A DNA stretch of 64,000 nt from Streptomyces diacarni (GCF_003323715.1 NZ_QOIN01000048.1:496001-560000); one strand, 5' to 3'; positions 41,784 through 51,407 are shown, counted from the first letter of the stretch. Numbers and translations are program-made. The notes: generated by a model not told the origin, from the sequence alone.

Positions 41784-43055
41784 CTACGCTCGGCCCGGTT
41801 CCGCCACCGGGGCTTCACACGCGCGGCCCGGTTCCGTCGCCTGGGCCGCGGCCACGCGGCCGGGTTCCGCCGGGGGTTCGTGCGCCAACTCGCGGAGCGC
41901 GGCGTGGCCCGCGCCGAGCAGCCCGGCGTCGGGGCCCGTGGCCGAGGCGGTGATCACCAGGTCGCTGGTGGTCATCGGCAGGCAGCGCTCGTAGAGCATG
42001 CCGCGCACGGCGGCGACCAGCGGCTCCGCCTCGGCCAGCGCGCCACCGAGGACGACGGCCTGCGGGTTGAAGAAGTTGACGACGACGGAGAGCACCGTGC
42101 CGATGTGCCGCCCCGCCTGCCGGACCAGGGTGGTGGCCCGCGGCTCGCCGTCGCGCACCAGGCGCAGGACGTCGGCGGCGCCGTCCACCCGCAGCCCGCG
42201 CTCCCGGAGCGCGGCGACCAGGGAAGCGCCGCTGGCGACTGTCTCCAGGCAGCCGATGTTGCCGCAGGAGCAGGGGCGTTCGGCCGCCGCCTCCACCCGG
42301 ACGTGGCTGATGTCGCCGGCCGCGCCGCCCGCGCCCCGGTAGAGCGTGCCGTGGCTGATGACGCCCGAGCCGATGCCGCGCCCCGCCTTGACCAGCACGA
42401 GGTGGCGCAGGTGCGGCAGTACGGTGCGGTGTTCGCCCAGCGCCATGACGTTGGCGTCGTTGTCGACGAGGACGGGCAGGCCGAGCGCGTCGGCGAGCCG
42501 GTCGCGCAGGTCGAACAGGTGCCACCCTGGCATGCGGGAGGGGGCCACCACCCGCCCTGCCCCGGTGTCGACGGGGCCGGGGAAGCCGACGCCGAGGCCG
42601 CGGACGGTGCGGCCCGCGGCCCGCTGCCGTTCCGCGAGCGCACGCAGCCGCTCGACGAGCACCCCGAGTGTCGCGGCGGGGCCCGCGGCCAGGTCGAGGG
42701 CGTGCTCCTCGACGTCGTGGGCGCTGCCCGTCAGCCCGACGGCTGCGAGCCGCACGTGGTGGCTGCCCAGGTCGGCGGCGAGCGCGACGGCACCGTCGTC
42801 GGGTATCCGCAGCAGCCTGGGGCGCCGGCCGCCGCGCGAGGTGCCCTCGCCGACCTCCGTCAACAACCCCTGGTCCACCAGCTCCTGCACCCGCGCGGAG
42901 ACGGTGGAGGCCGCCAGGCCCAGTTCGCGGACGAGGTCGGCGCGTGAGGAGACGACGCCGCTCGCCACCAGGTCGAGAACGCGGGCCGCCGTGCCGGGCA
43001 GCCCCGCCGGTACGGCCGGGGCGCTCGGCTGCTGCGGTGCGGGGGGCATAGACAC
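41784..43055 (-). CDS. ROK family transcriptional regulator
   Basis: 423 residues. Winged helix-turn-helix at residues 20-70 (VVSSRADLVRELGLAASTVSARVQELVDQGLL), then the ROK sugar-kinase-like domain: ALAADLGSHHVRLAAVGL, GLGVGFPGPVD, DNDANVMALGE, AGRGIGSGVI and the zinc motif CSCGNIGCLETVASG. The C terminus is a short EPGR-type repeat. ROK repressors normally sense sugars or their phosphates. Divergent from the ABC transporter across 168 bases with a dyad and a good promoter, so it probably represses that operon. GTG 43055 or ATG 43049 can start. Confidence 0.92.
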   Translation of the reverse strand: MSMPPAPQQPSAPAVPAGLPGTAARVLDLVASGVVSSRADLVRELGLAASTVSARVQELVDQGLLTEVGEGTSRGGRRPRLLRIPDDGAVALAADLGSHHVRLAAVGLTGSAHDVEEHALDLAAGPAATLGVLVERLRALAERQRAAGRTVRGLGVGFPGPVDTGAGRVVAPSRMPGWHLFDLRDRLADALGLPVLVDNDANVMALGEHRTVLPHLRHLVLVKAGRGIGSGVISHGTLYRGAGGAAGDISHVRVEAAAERPCSCGNIGCLETVASGASLVAALRERGLRVDGAADVLRLVRDGEPRATTLVRQAGRHIGTVLSVVVNFFNPQAVVLGGALAEAEPLVAAVRGMLYERCLPMTTSDLVITASATGPDAGLLGAGHAALRELAHEPPAEPGRVAAAQATEPGRACEAPVAEPGRA

Positions 43056-43131
43056 CTGTCCTGGTCACTCGTGCACGGGTCTTGGTTCGGCTGCCGAAGG
43101 AAGTGGCGGCTCCAACTTCCGTCAGTAGACA

Positions 43132-43148
43132 CGATTTCCACAGAATCG
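43132..43148. promoter_or_regulatory. Candidate ROK operator, CGATT-N7-AATCG
   Basis: CGATT (43132-43136) and AATCG (43144-43148) form a dyad 11 bases upstream of a -35 element. A second dyad, GGAAGT/ACTTCC, lies a little further upstream (about 43099-43120). Confidence 0.5.
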
Positions 43149-43159
43149 GCCAAGAGGTC

Positions 43160-43189
43160 TTGACCTTTTTTCGGGAGCCTCCGTACTTT
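43160..43189 (+). promoter_or_regulatory. Promoter of the peptide ABC operon
   Basis: TTGACC (43160-43165), 18-base spacer, TACTTT (43184-43189). This is a good vegetative-type promoter in an unusually A/T-rich stretch, 35 bases before the lipoprotein start. Confidence 0.6.
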
Positions 43190-43223
43190 GCTCGCTATCT
43201 TTGGCCGTTACACCGGAGGCAGC

Positions 43224-45092
43224 ATGCGCCAGTCCAGGACTCGCACACGTGTCAGGACTCGCACACGTGTCAGGGCGCGCATACCCCGCCGCCACGGCCG
43301 ACTGCTCGCCTCGGTCACCCTGCTCGTCGCCACCTCGCTGCTCGCGGGCTGCGGGCCGAAGGTGGAGGCGGTCACCGATGTGCGTCCTGGCCAGGGCACG
43401 CCCGTCGAGGGCGGCACCGCCGTCATGGCGCTCCCCCCGGCGGCCACCCCCAACTGGATCTTCCCGATCGGCGCGCCCGGGTACCTGGCGACCTACAACA
43501 GCGCGATCCAGAACCTGCTCTACCCGCCGCTCTACACGCCCGAGCCGGACAAGAGCGGCAAGCTGACGATGGACAGCCCGCGCAACGTCGCGCGCAAGCC
43601 CCGCTTCAGCGACGGCAACCGCACCGTCACCGTCACCCTCAAGAAGCGCTACCGGTGGAGCGACGGGAAGCCGGTGACCGCCGACGACGTGCGCTTCTGG
43701 TTCGAGCTGATCCGCGCCAACAAGGACGACTGGGGCGGCTACTCGCCGAAGCTGCTGCCCGACAACGTCGAGAAGTTCCAGGTGCTGGACGACCACACCT
43801 TCCGGCTGCGCCTGGACCGCTCGTACAACCCGGAGTGGTTCACCGCCGACCAGCTCGAGTACTTCAAGCCGCTGCCCCGGCACGCCTGGAGCAAGAAGGG
43901 CGAAGACCCGAAGAAAGTCTTCAAGCGGCTGCTCTCGCACGCCAAACAGCTCTCGAAGTTCGACAGCGACCCGCTGTGGAAGACCACGATGGGGCCCTGG
44001 CGTATCGAGAAGTGGACCGCTTCCGGGCACGTCTCCCTCGTCCCCAACAAGCGCTACGGCGGCCCCGACAAGCCGCACCTGGACCGGGTCGTCCTCAAAC
44101 CGTTCACGACCGCGAGCAGCGAGTTCAACGTGCTGCGCGCCGGCGGCCTGGACTACGGCTACATCCCGCCCTCCGTCATGGCGCAGTCCGCGCACTTCAA
44201 GGAGACCGGCTACCGCATCGACCCGTGGGAGAGCTGGGGCATCACCTACCTCGTCCCCAACCTCAACCATCCCGAGACAGGGCCGCTGATGCGGCAGCGG
44301 TACGTGCGCAGGGCTCTTCAGTCCCTGATCGACCAGAAGGCGATCTCGGAGCACGTCTGGCACGGCAGCGCCGAACCCACGCTCGGCCCCGTGCCCTCGG
44401 CCCTGATGGAGGAGAACGCGCTGCCGTACGACCCGAAGAAGGCCCGCTCGCTGCTCGCCGCGCACGGCTGGAAGCGCGGCGAGGACGGGCACGGCACGCT
44501 GCGCTGCGCCGCACCGGGCACCGGCGAGGGGCACTGCGGCAAGGGCATCGACAAGGGACAGGAACTCGCCCTCGAACTCCTCTCGCAGTCGGGGTCGACG
44601 GAGACGTCCAACACCATGCAGGCGATCAAGTCGTCCTTCTCCCGCGCCGGCGTCCGGCTCGACATCCGCGAGCAACCGCTGAACACCGTGCTGGGCACCA
44701 CCGTGCCGTGCAAACCCAAGGAGCCGGTCTGCTCCCAGTGGCAGCTGGGCTTCTTCGGCACCCAGGGGAGCTGGATCTTCCCCGCCGAGCCGAGCGGCCA
44801 GCAGCTGTTCGCCACCGGAGCGCCCTCCAACATGGGCAACTGGTCGCAACCGGAGACCGACGAGCTGATCAAGCGCACCGAGTACTCCGACGACGACTCG
44901 GCAATGCGCGACTACGCCCGCCACCTGGCCCGCGAGGCGCCCGTGCTGTGGACACCCAACCCCGCCTACCAGGTCTCCGTCATCCGCAGCGACCTGCGCG
45001 GCGTCGACCAGAACCCCGCACTGACGCTGGCCCCCCAGGACTGGTACTTCGTGCAGAAGTCGGCGCGGGGCGGCAAGGGGGCCAACCGGTGA
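43224..45092 (+). CDS. ABC transporter substrate-binding lipoprotein, peptide family 5
   Basis: 622 residues. Signal with very Arg-rich n-region then LLASVTLLVATSLLAGCGPK, lipobox LAGC (Cys ~46). Mature part is an SBP family 5: RFSDGNRTVTVTLKKRYRWSDGKPVTADDVRFWFE, then later MRQRYVRRALQSLIDQKAI and PYDPKKARSLLAAHGWK. It captures peptides or similar outside the cell. ATG 43224 with GGAGG five bases upstream. An 18-bp in-frame tandem repeat lengthens the positively charged segment. GTGA overlap with the first permease. Confidence 0.93.
   Translation: MRQSRTRTRVRTRTRVRARIPRRHGRLLASVTLLVATSLLAGCGPKVEAVTDVRPGQGTPVEGGTAVMALPPAATPNWIFPIGAPGYLATYNSAIQNLLYPPLYTPEPDKSGKLTMDSPRNVARKPRFSDGNRTVTVTLKKRYRWSDGKPVTADDVRFWFELIRANKDDWGGYSPKLLPDNVEKFQVLDDHTFRLRLDRSYNPEWFTADQLEYFKPLPRHAWSKKGEDPKKVFKRLLSHAKQLSKFDSDPLWKTTMGPWRIEKWTASGHVSLVPNKRYGGPDKPHLDRVVLKPFTTASSEFNVLRAGGLDYGYIPPSVMAQSAHFKETGYRIDPWESWGITYLVPNLNHPETGPLMRQRYVRRALQSLIDQKAISEHVWHGSAEPTLGPVPSALMEENALPYDPKKARSLLAAHGWKRGEDGHGTLRCAAPGTGEGHCGKGIDKGQELALELLSQSGSTETSNTMQAIKSSFSRAGVRLDIREQPLNTVLGTTVPCKPKEPVCSQWQLGFFGTQGSWIFPAEPSGQQLFATGAPSNMGNWSQPETDELIKRTEYSDDDSAMRDYARHLAREAPVLWTPNPAYQVSVIRSDLRGVDQNPALTLAPQDWYFVQKSARGGKGANR
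43236..43271 (+). repeat. 18-bp in-frame tandem repeat in the lipoprotein signal peptide
   Basis: AGGACTCGCACACGTGTC occurs at 43236-43253 and 43254-43271, encoding RTRTRV twice. Each unit contains the palindrome ACACGTGT. Confidence 0.75.
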
Positions 45093-46039
45093 CCCGCTTC
45101 CTGCTCAAGCGCACGGGCCAGGCCCTCGTCGTCCTCTTCCTCGTCTCCCTCATCGTCTTCGTCCTGCTGCACCAGCTGCCCGGCGGGCCCGCGCGCGCCA
45201 TCCTCGGCCCGAAGGCCACCCCGGAGGCGATCGCGCACTTCAACCACCTCCAGGGCTACGACCGTTCCCTGCCCGTCCAGTACGGCATGTACCTCAAACG
45301 GCTGGTCACCGGCGACCTGGGAGAGTCCTACAAGCTCAACCAGCCCGTCTTCGCCCTGCTGACCGAACGGCTGCCCAAGACGCTGCTGCTGACCGGTCTT
45401 TCCGTCGTGCTCGCCGCGCTGCTGGCGATCCCCCTAGGCATCCTCCAGGCGGTACGGCGCGGCCGGCTCTCCGACTACGTGCTCACCGGCGCCGCCTTCG
45501 TCGCGTACGCCACCCCGGTCTTCTTCCTCGGCCTCGTCCTCATCCTCGGTTTCGCCCAGCAGTGGCCGCTGTTTCCCGCGGAGGCGCCCCAGGCCGAGTC
45601 GGTCGGCGGCATCCTCGCCGAGCCCGCCGGGCTGGTGCTGCCCGTGGTCACCATGGCGCTGGGCATCATCGCCATGTTCAGCCGCTACATGCGCTCGGCC
45701 GTCCTGGACAACCTCGGTGAGGACTACGTGCGCACCGCCCGCTCCAAGGGCCAGTCGCAGGTGCGGGTGCTGGCCAGGCACGTGCTGCGCAACGCGCTGA
45801 TCCCCCTCGCCGGGCTGCTCGGGCTCTACCTGCCCACCCTCTTCAGCGGCACCCTCGTCGTCGAGTCGATGTTCAACTACCCCGGCATGGGGCTGCTGTT
45901 CTGGAACGCCGCGCAGTCCAACGACTTCCCCGTCCTGCTCGGCGTCACCCTCGTCGTCGGCGTCGCCACCGTGCTCGGCTCGCTGCTCACCGACCTCGCC
46001 TACGCCGTCCTCGACCCCCGCATCCGGAGTGTCTCGTGA
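45089..46039 (+). CDS. ABC transporter permease, DppB type
   Basis: 316 residues, six membrane helices. Starts TRFLLKRTGQALVVLFLVSLIVF, has HQLPGGPARAILGPKATPEAI, and the EAA loop GEDYVRTARSKGQSQVRVLARH near residue 215. GTG 45089 overlaps the lipoprotein stop (GTGA). First of two permeases; heterodimer with the next. Together with the binding lipoprotein and fused ATPase it makes a complete importer, unlike the partial set at the start of the window. Confidence 0.94.
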   Translation: MTRFLLKRTGQALVVLFLVSLIVFVLLHQLPGGPARAILGPKATPEAIAHFNHLQGYDRSLPVQYGMYLKRLVTGDLGESYKLNQPVFALLTERLPKTLLLTGLSVVLAALLAIPLGILQAVRRGRLSDYVLTGAAFVAYATPVFFLGLVLILGFAQQWPLFPAEAPQAESVGGILAEPAGLVLPVVTMALGIIAMFSRYMRSAVLDNLGEDYVRTARSKGQSQVRVLARHVLRNALIPLAGLLGLYLPTLFSGTLVVESMFNYPGMGLLFWNAAQSNDFPVLLGVTLVVGVATVLGSLLTDLAYAVLDPRIRSVS

Positions 46040-46965
46040 CCGCAGAAGCCGCCACCCCGACCACACCGCAACCGGCCGCGGGGGAACCGGCGGACGACGA
46101 CGGCATGGACGCCACCCCGGGCCTGGCCCGCCGCACCCTCGCCGTCTTCGCCCGCAACCGGCTCGCGCTGCTCGGCGCCTGCCTGCTGGCCGCGCTGCTC
46201 GCCTTCTGCTTCCTGGGGCCGCTGGTCCACCCCACCGACCAGGTGCACACCGACCTCGACCAGGCCAGCCTCGCGCCCGGTGAGGCCGGACACCTGCTGG
46301 GCACCACCGACCTGGGCTACGACATGCTGGGCCGGCTGATGCACGGCGGGCAGACCTCGCTGGAGGTGGGGCTGGCCGCCGGGCTGCTCGCCACCCTCTT
46401 CGGCACCGTCTACGGCGCGGTCGCCGGCTACTTCGGCGGCTGGGTCGACGCGGTGCTGATGCGGGTGACGGATGCGGCGCTCGCCATTCCGGCGCTGTTC
46501 TTGCTGGTCGTCGTCGCGGCGATGGTCACCCCGAGCAAGCCTGTGCTGATCCTCGTCATCGCCTCCGTGGCCTGGCTCTCGCCCGCGCGGCTCATCCGCG
46601 GCGAGGCGCTCGCGCTGCGCAGCCGCGACTACGTGCACGCCATGCGGCTGATGGGCGGCGGGGGAGGGCGCGCCGTCTTCCGCCACATCGTGCCCAACGC
46701 CGTCGGCACGATGATCGTCAACGCCACCTTCCAGATCGCCGACGCCATCCTCTACGTCGCCTACCTGTCGTTCCTGGGCCTGTCCATCCCGCCGCCCGCC
46801 GCCGACTGGGGCTCGATGCTCAGCTCCGGCATCACCTACACGCAGGTCGGCTACTGGTGGCTGATCTTCCCGCCCGGGTTGGCCATCGTGCTCGTCGTCG
46901 CCGCCTTCAACTTCATCGGGGACGGCCTGCGGGACGCCTTCGACGTGCGGCTCCAGAAGAACTGA
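46036..46965 (+). CDS. ABC transporter permease, DppC type
   Basis: 309 residues. After an acidic N-terminal tail comes RRTLAVFARNRLALLGACLLAALLAF, the DppC-type start, then GTTDLGYDMLGRLMHGGQTSLEVGL and the EAA loop ALRSRDYVHAMRLMGGGGGRAVFRH. Five or six membrane helices. GTG 46036 overlaps the previous stop (GTGA). Partner of the DppB-type permease. Confidence 0.94.
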   Translation: MTAEAATPTTPQPAAGEPADDDGMDATPGLARRTLAVFARNRLALLGACLLAALLAFCFLGPLVHPTDQVHTDLDQASLAPGEAGHLLGTTDLGYDMLGRLMHGGQTSLEVGLAAGLLATLFGTVYGAVAGYFGGWVDAVLMRVTDAALAIPALFLLVVVAAMVTPSKPVLILVIASVAWLSPARLIRGEALALRSRDYVHAMRLMGGGGGRAVFRHIVPNAVGTMIVNATFQIADAILYVAYLSFLGLSIPPPAADWGSMLSSGITYTQVGYWWLIFPPGLAIVLVVAAFNFIGDGLRDAFDVRLQKN

Positions 46966-46971
46966 GGTGTC

Positions 46972-49146
46972 ATGATGCCGACCACGCAGCCGCCCGGGCC
47001 CGTACCGTCCGGCGAGTCCCCGCTGTCGGGCGAGCCCCTGCCGGCACACGAGCCCCTGCTGTCCGTCGAAGACCTGCACCTGTCGATCGCCGGGCGCGAC
47101 CGCGCCGGGGCCGAGCGCACCGTGCACGCCCTGGACGGGGTCTCCCTGCGGCTGGCGCCTGGGGAGGCGCTGGGCCTGGTGGGCGAGTCCGGCAGCGGCA
47201 AGACCATGACGGCGCTCTCCGTCCTCGGGCTGCTGCCGCCCGGCGCCCGCGTCACCTCGGGGCGCGTCCTGCTGGAGGGCACCGACCTGGCCGCCGCGCC
47301 CGACCAGGTGCTGCGCCGGATACGGGGCGAGGCCGTCGGTGTCGTCTTCCAGGACCCGCTCAGCTCCCTCAACCCGACCATGACGATCGGCGCCCAGGTC
47401 GCCGAACCGCTGCTGCTGCACCGCGGGGTGAGCCGCGCCGAGGCCAGGGAGCGGGCGGTCGAGACGCTGCGTCTGGTCGGCCTGGGGCAGCCGGGCGAGC
47501 GGATGAGGAACTATCCGCACCAGCTCAGCGGCGGCATGCGGCAGCGCGTCGCCATCGCCATGGCGCTGGTGTGCGAGCCGAAGCTGCTGATCGCCGACGA
47601 ACCGACCACCGCGCTGGACGTCACCACCCAGCACCAGATCCTGGAGCTGATCGGCGAGCTGCGCGAACGCCTGGGCATGGCCCTCATCCTGGTCAGCCAC
47701 GACCTGGGGGTCATCGCCCGCCGCGTGGACCGCGTGGCCGTGATGTACGCGGGCAAGGTCGCCGAACAGGCCCCCGTCGCACGGCTGTTCACCTCGCCGC
47801 GGCACCGCTACACCCAGGCGCTGTTCGACGCGCTCCCCGAGCGTGCCGCCGGCACGAGCCGCCCCCTGGCCACCATCCCGGGACTGCCGCCGTCGCTGAC
47901 CAGGCGGCCCGCCGGATGCCGCTTCGCCCCCCGCTGCGCGTACGCCACCGACGTCTGCCGCACCGAGGAACCGGCGCCCCGGCCCGCCGACGACGAGGGC
48001 GTGCACACCTACGCCTGCTTCCACCCGGCCGACCCCGCGGCGCGGCCGGCCGCGCCGGGCGAGGCACGCCCCGCCGAGGACGCTCCGGCCTCCCCGGGCA
48101 CCGACGCCGACGTGCTGCTCGACCTCGACGACGTGCGCCGGGAATACCCCCTGCACAGCAGTCCCTTCACCCGGCGCAGGGACCGCCGCCTGGTCAGCGC
48201 CGTCGCTGGAGTGTCCCTGACCGTCCGGCGCGGCGAGACCTTCGGCATCGTCGGCGAGTCCGGCTGCGGCAAGTCCACGCTGGGCCGCCTCGCCGTCGGT
48301 ATGGAGAAGCCGACGGGCGGCTCCGTACGGTTCGAGGGCGATGACCTCGCGACGCTGGACCGCGCGCACCTGCGAGCCCACCGGCGGCGGGTGCAGCTGA
48401 TGTTCCAGGACTCCTACGCCGCCATGGACCCCCGGATGCGGGTCGGCGCGATCCTGCGCGAACCCCTGGTCGTCCAGGGCGTGGGCGACCGCGCGGCCCA
48501 GGAGGAGCGCGTCCGCGGACTGCTGGACGAGGTGGGTCTTGAGCGCGGCGCCGTCCACCGGTACCCGCACGAGTTCAGCGGCGGCCAGCGCCAGCGCCTC
48601 GGGCTGGCCAGGGCGCTGGCGCTGGCCCCCTCGCTGGTGGTCGCCGACGAGCCCGTCTCCGCGCTCGACGTGTCCGTGCAGGCGCAGATCCTCAACCTGA
48701 TGCGGGACCTGCAAAGGGAGAAGGGGCTGAGCTACCTGTTCATCTCCCACGACCTGGCCGTGGTCCGCTACCTCGCCGACCGGGTGGGCGTGATGTACCT
48801 GGGCTCGCTGGTGGAGACGGGCCCTGCCGCCGAGGTGTTCGCCCGGCCCCTGCACCCGTACACGCGGGGGCTGCTGGAGACGGCCGACAGCGCGGTCGTG
48901 GACAGTGCGGGGGAAACCGCGGTGGACGGTGCGCCGGAAGCGGGACCCGCCGAGGGGGCGGGGCCGCTCGCGGGCGAGACCCCGTCGGCGGCCGACCCGC
49001 CCTCGGGATGCCGCTTCCGCACCCGCTGCCCGCTGGCGACCGAGCTGTGCGCGACCACCCCGCCGGAGCCGACCGCGCCCGCGGGGGAGGGGCACCTGGT
49101 GAGGTGCCACTTCCCCCTGGTGCCCGTCGCTGGCTCCGCCGGGTAA
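46972..49146 (+). CDS. Fused dual ATP-binding protein (DppD-DppF type)
   Basis: 724 residues, two complete ABC ATPases in one chain. First: Walker A GESGSGKT (~76), QLSGGMRQRVAIAMAL, LLIADEPTTALD. Second: Walker A GESGCGKST (~430), FSGGQRQRLGLARAL, LVVADEPVSALD. Each half ends with its own four-Cys extension (GCRFAPRC, DVC, YAC; GCRFRTRC, ELC, VRC). ATG 46972 or 46975 follow GAGGTG. It powers the operon's permeases. Fused ATPases occur in this family but contrast with the split pair at 1728-4221. Confidence 0.94.
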   Translation: MMPTTQPPGPVPSGESPLSGEPLPAHEPLLSVEDLHLSIAGRDRAGAERTVHALDGVSLRLAPGEALGLVGESGSGKTMTALSVLGLLPPGARVTSGRVLLEGTDLAAAPDQVLRRIRGEAVGVVFQDPLSSLNPTMTIGAQVAEPLLLHRGVSRAEARERAVETLRLVGLGQPGERMRNYPHQLSGGMRQRVAIAMALVCEPKLLIADEPTTALDVTTQHQILELIGELRERLGMALILVSHDLGVIARRVDRVAVMYAGKVAEQAPVARLFTSPRHRYTQALFDALPERAAGTSRPLATIPGLPPSLTRRPAGCRFAPRCAYATDVCRTEEPAPRPADDEGVHTYACFHPADPAARPAAPGEARPAEDAPASPGTDADVLLDLDDVRREYPLHSSPFTRRRDRRLVSAVAGVSLTVRRGETFGIVGESGCGKSTLGRLAVGMEKPTGGSVRFEGDDLATLDRAHLRAHRRRVQLMFQDSYAAMDPRMRVGAILREPLVVQGVGDRAAQEERVRGLLDEVGLERGAVHRYPHEFSGGQRQRLGLARALALAPSLVVADEPVSALDVSVQAQILNLMRDLQREKGLSYLFISHDLAVVRYLADRVGVMYLGSLVETGPAAEVFARPLHPYTRGLLETADSAVVDSAGETAVDGAPEAGPAEGAGPLAGETPSAADPPSGCRFRTRCPLATELCATTPPEPTAPAGEGHLVRCHFPLVPVAGSAG

Positions 49147-49267
49147 GGCTCTGCCGAGTAAGGAAATGTCCATCCGGCGACCTTTCGCGCGTCACCTTGT
49201 CCCGCTAGCGTCCCTGTCGCGTTCGGCAATGGCCTACGAGCGAACCATTGGGTGAGAGGCGGCAGGG

Positions 49268-51388
49268 GTGGCTGACGGGATATCGCGCCGGAGGGCGCTG
49301 GGCATGACGGCTGCGGCAGCGGGGCTCTCGGTCACCGGCTCCCTGCTGCCGCCGTCGCTGCGGCAGGCCATCGCGGCCGACGCGGGGCACACGGCGGGCC
49401 CCGACGGCGGCAGGGGTCTCGGAGACATCCGGCACGTGGTGGTCCTCATGCAGGAGAACCGCTCGTTCGACCACTACTTCGGCACCCTGCGCGGAGTGCG
49501 CGGCTACGGCGACCGCAACGCCGTCCAGCTGCCCGGCGGTACAAGCGTGTTCGAACAGCCGGGCGCCCTCGGTGCCGGCACCGTGCTGCCCTTCTCCGTC
49601 CGCGAGGCCGCCGAGACCCAGCGGCAGGAGGCCCAGTACATCGGCGCCCTCGACCACGGCTGGGAGGGCGGCGCCACGGCCTGGCACGACGGCTGGATGG
49701 ACAACTGGGTCACCGCCAAGACCGCCAGCACCATGGCGCACTACGACCGCGCCGACATCCCCCTCCAGTGCGAGCTGGCCGAGACGTTCACCGTCTGCGA
49801 CGCCTACCACTCCGCCATCCACTCCTCCACCAGCCCCAACCGCAACCACCTGGTCAGCGGCTGGACCGGGTTCGAACCCGTGACCGGGAAGAGAGCGGTC
49901 GGCAACGACGCCTACGACGAGGACACCCACCCCGGCTACACCTGGACGACCTACCCCGAGCGGCTCCAGAAAGCGGGACGCAGCTGGCAGGTCTACCAGG
50001 AGTGGGACAACTTCACCGACAACAACCTGGAGTTCTACGCGTCCTTCAAGGCCGTCGGCCGCAAGGCCCTCGCCGAGGTGGAGGGGGCCGAGAACATGAC
50101 GGCCTTCTACGGGAAGCTGGCCGACGCCGACGAGGCGGGGCGCGCGGACCTGCTGGACCGGCTGGAGAAGGGCCGCGCCACGCTCACCGGGACAGAACGC
50201 GACCTCTTCGACCGCGCCCTCGTGCGCGGTGAGCCCGGCACGACGGCCGACGCGTTCGCCGCCGACGTGGACGCGGGGCGGCTGCCCGAGGTCAGCTACC
50301 TGGTCCCCTCGGCCGCCGACTCCGAGCACCCGGGCAGCTCCTCACCGATCCAGAGCGCCACCTTCGTCTACAAGGTGCTGGACGCGCTGGGCCGCAACCC
50401 GAAGGTGTGGCGGCACACGGTGCTGCTGCTGATGTTCGACGAGAACGACGGCTACTTCGACCACGTGCCACCACCCGTGCCGGGACGGGACGTCGAGGAC
50501 GAGTACTGGCAGGGCAAGCCGACGGGCCTGGGCATGCGCGTGCCGATGACCGTCGTCTCCCCCTGGACCGTGGGCGGCTACGTGTGCTCCCAGGTCTTCG
50601 ACCACACCTCGATCATCCGCTTCCTGGAGCGGTGGACCGGCATCCGCGAACCGAACATCTCCGCCTGGCGGCGCACCGTCACCGGCGATCTGACCAGCGC
50701 GTTCGACTTCTCCCGGCGGCGCGCGCAGCCGTCCGCCCAGGAGCCGGGCGCGATCCCGCCGTTCACCGCCCGCTGGAGCCCGAGGCCGCCCGCCGACCAG
50801 CGGCTGCCCCGGCAGGAGCCGGGACACCGCAGGGCGCGTCCCCTTCCGTACCAGCCCGACGCCGACGCGGTGCACGACGCAGGAGCCGCCCGTGTACGGC
50901 TCACCCTGCGCAACGCGGGACGCGCCAGCGCGCACTTCGCCCTCTATCCGTACGCGAAGGAGTACGCGGAGCCCCTGCACCTGGACGTGCGCGGGGAGCG
51001 GGAGGAGCGGGTGCCGGTCAAGGACGGTGCCTACCGGTTCACCGTCACAGGACCGAACGGGTTCAGGCGCGAATTCTCCGGCAGCGCCCGTGGCGCGGCG
51101 GCGGCCGCCAGGGTGACCACGCGGATCGAGGGCCGCTCGCGCGACCTGCGGCTGAGCCTGGCCAACGACGGCGAGCACACCCTCACCTTCCGTCTGGAGC
51201 CGCTCGCCTACAGCGACGAGGCGCCCCGCACCGTACGGGTGAGGCCGGGGCGCCGGCACGAGGTCGGGTACCGCACCGCGGCGGCGCACGGCTGGTACGA
51301 CCTGAAGGTCGGCGTGGCCGAGGACGACTCCTTCGGGCGGCGGCTGATGGGGCACATCGAGAACGGCGAGGAGTCGGTGACGGGCTGA
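49268..51388 (+). CDS. Phosphocholine-specific phospholipase C, Tat-exported
   Basis: 706 residues. Twin-arginine signal DGISRRRALGMTAAAAGLSV with cleavage near AIAADA. Acid-phosphatase/PLC domain: VVVLMQENRSFDHYFGTLRG near 58, TASTMAHYDRADIPLQ, SSTSPNRNHLVSGW, and the second metal region LLMFDENDGYFDHV near 390; then two C-terminal beta domains of the PLC family (ARVRLTLRNAGRASAHFA and ARVTTRIEGRSRDLRLSL). It hydrolyses phosphatidylcholine or sphingomyelin outside the cell. GTG 49268. Upstream TAGCGT near 49206 may be a -10. In other Streptomyces such genes answer to phosphate limitation; I could not confirm a Pho box here. Confidence 0.93.
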   Translation: MADGISRRRALGMTAAAAGLSVTGSLLPPSLRQAIAADAGHTAGPDGGRGLGDIRHVVVLMQENRSFDHYFGTLRGVRGYGDRNAVQLPGGTSVFEQPGALGAGTVLPFSVREAAETQRQEAQYIGALDHGWEGGATAWHDGWMDNWVTAKTASTMAHYDRADIPLQCELAETFTVCDAYHSAIHSSTSPNRNHLVSGWTGFEPVTGKRAVGNDAYDEDTHPGYTWTTYPERLQKAGRSWQVYQEWDNFTDNNLEFYASFKAVGRKALAEVEGAENMTAFYGKLADADEAGRADLLDRLEKGRATLTGTERDLFDRALVRGEPGTTADAFAADVDAGRLPEVSYLVPSAADSEHPGSSSPIQSATFVYKVLDALGRNPKVWRHTVLLLMFDENDGYFDHVPPPVPGRDVEDEYWQGKPTGLGMRVPMTVVSPWTVGGYVCSQVFDHTSIIRFLERWTGIREPNISAWRRTVTGDLTSAFDFSRRRAQPSAQEPGAIPPFTARWSPRPPADQRLPRQEPGHRRARPLPYQPDADAVHDAGAARVRLTLRNAGRASAHFALYPYAKEYAEPLHLDVRGEREERVPVKDGAYRFTVTGPNGFRREFSGSARGAAAAARVTTRIEGRSRDLRLSLANDGEHTLTFRLEPLAYSDEAPRTVRVRPGRRHEVGYRTAAAHGWYDLKVGVAEDDSFGRRLMGHIENGEESVTG

Positions 51389-51407
51389 GCGGCGGCGGCC
51401 CGCAGCC

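Noticed and set aside
46000..49173. A 1057-codon open frame on the minus strand opposite the ABC permease and fused ATPase genes
   Set aside because: It is the antisense shadow of high-GC coding sequence; the plus-strand genes have all family motifs and the minus frame has none.
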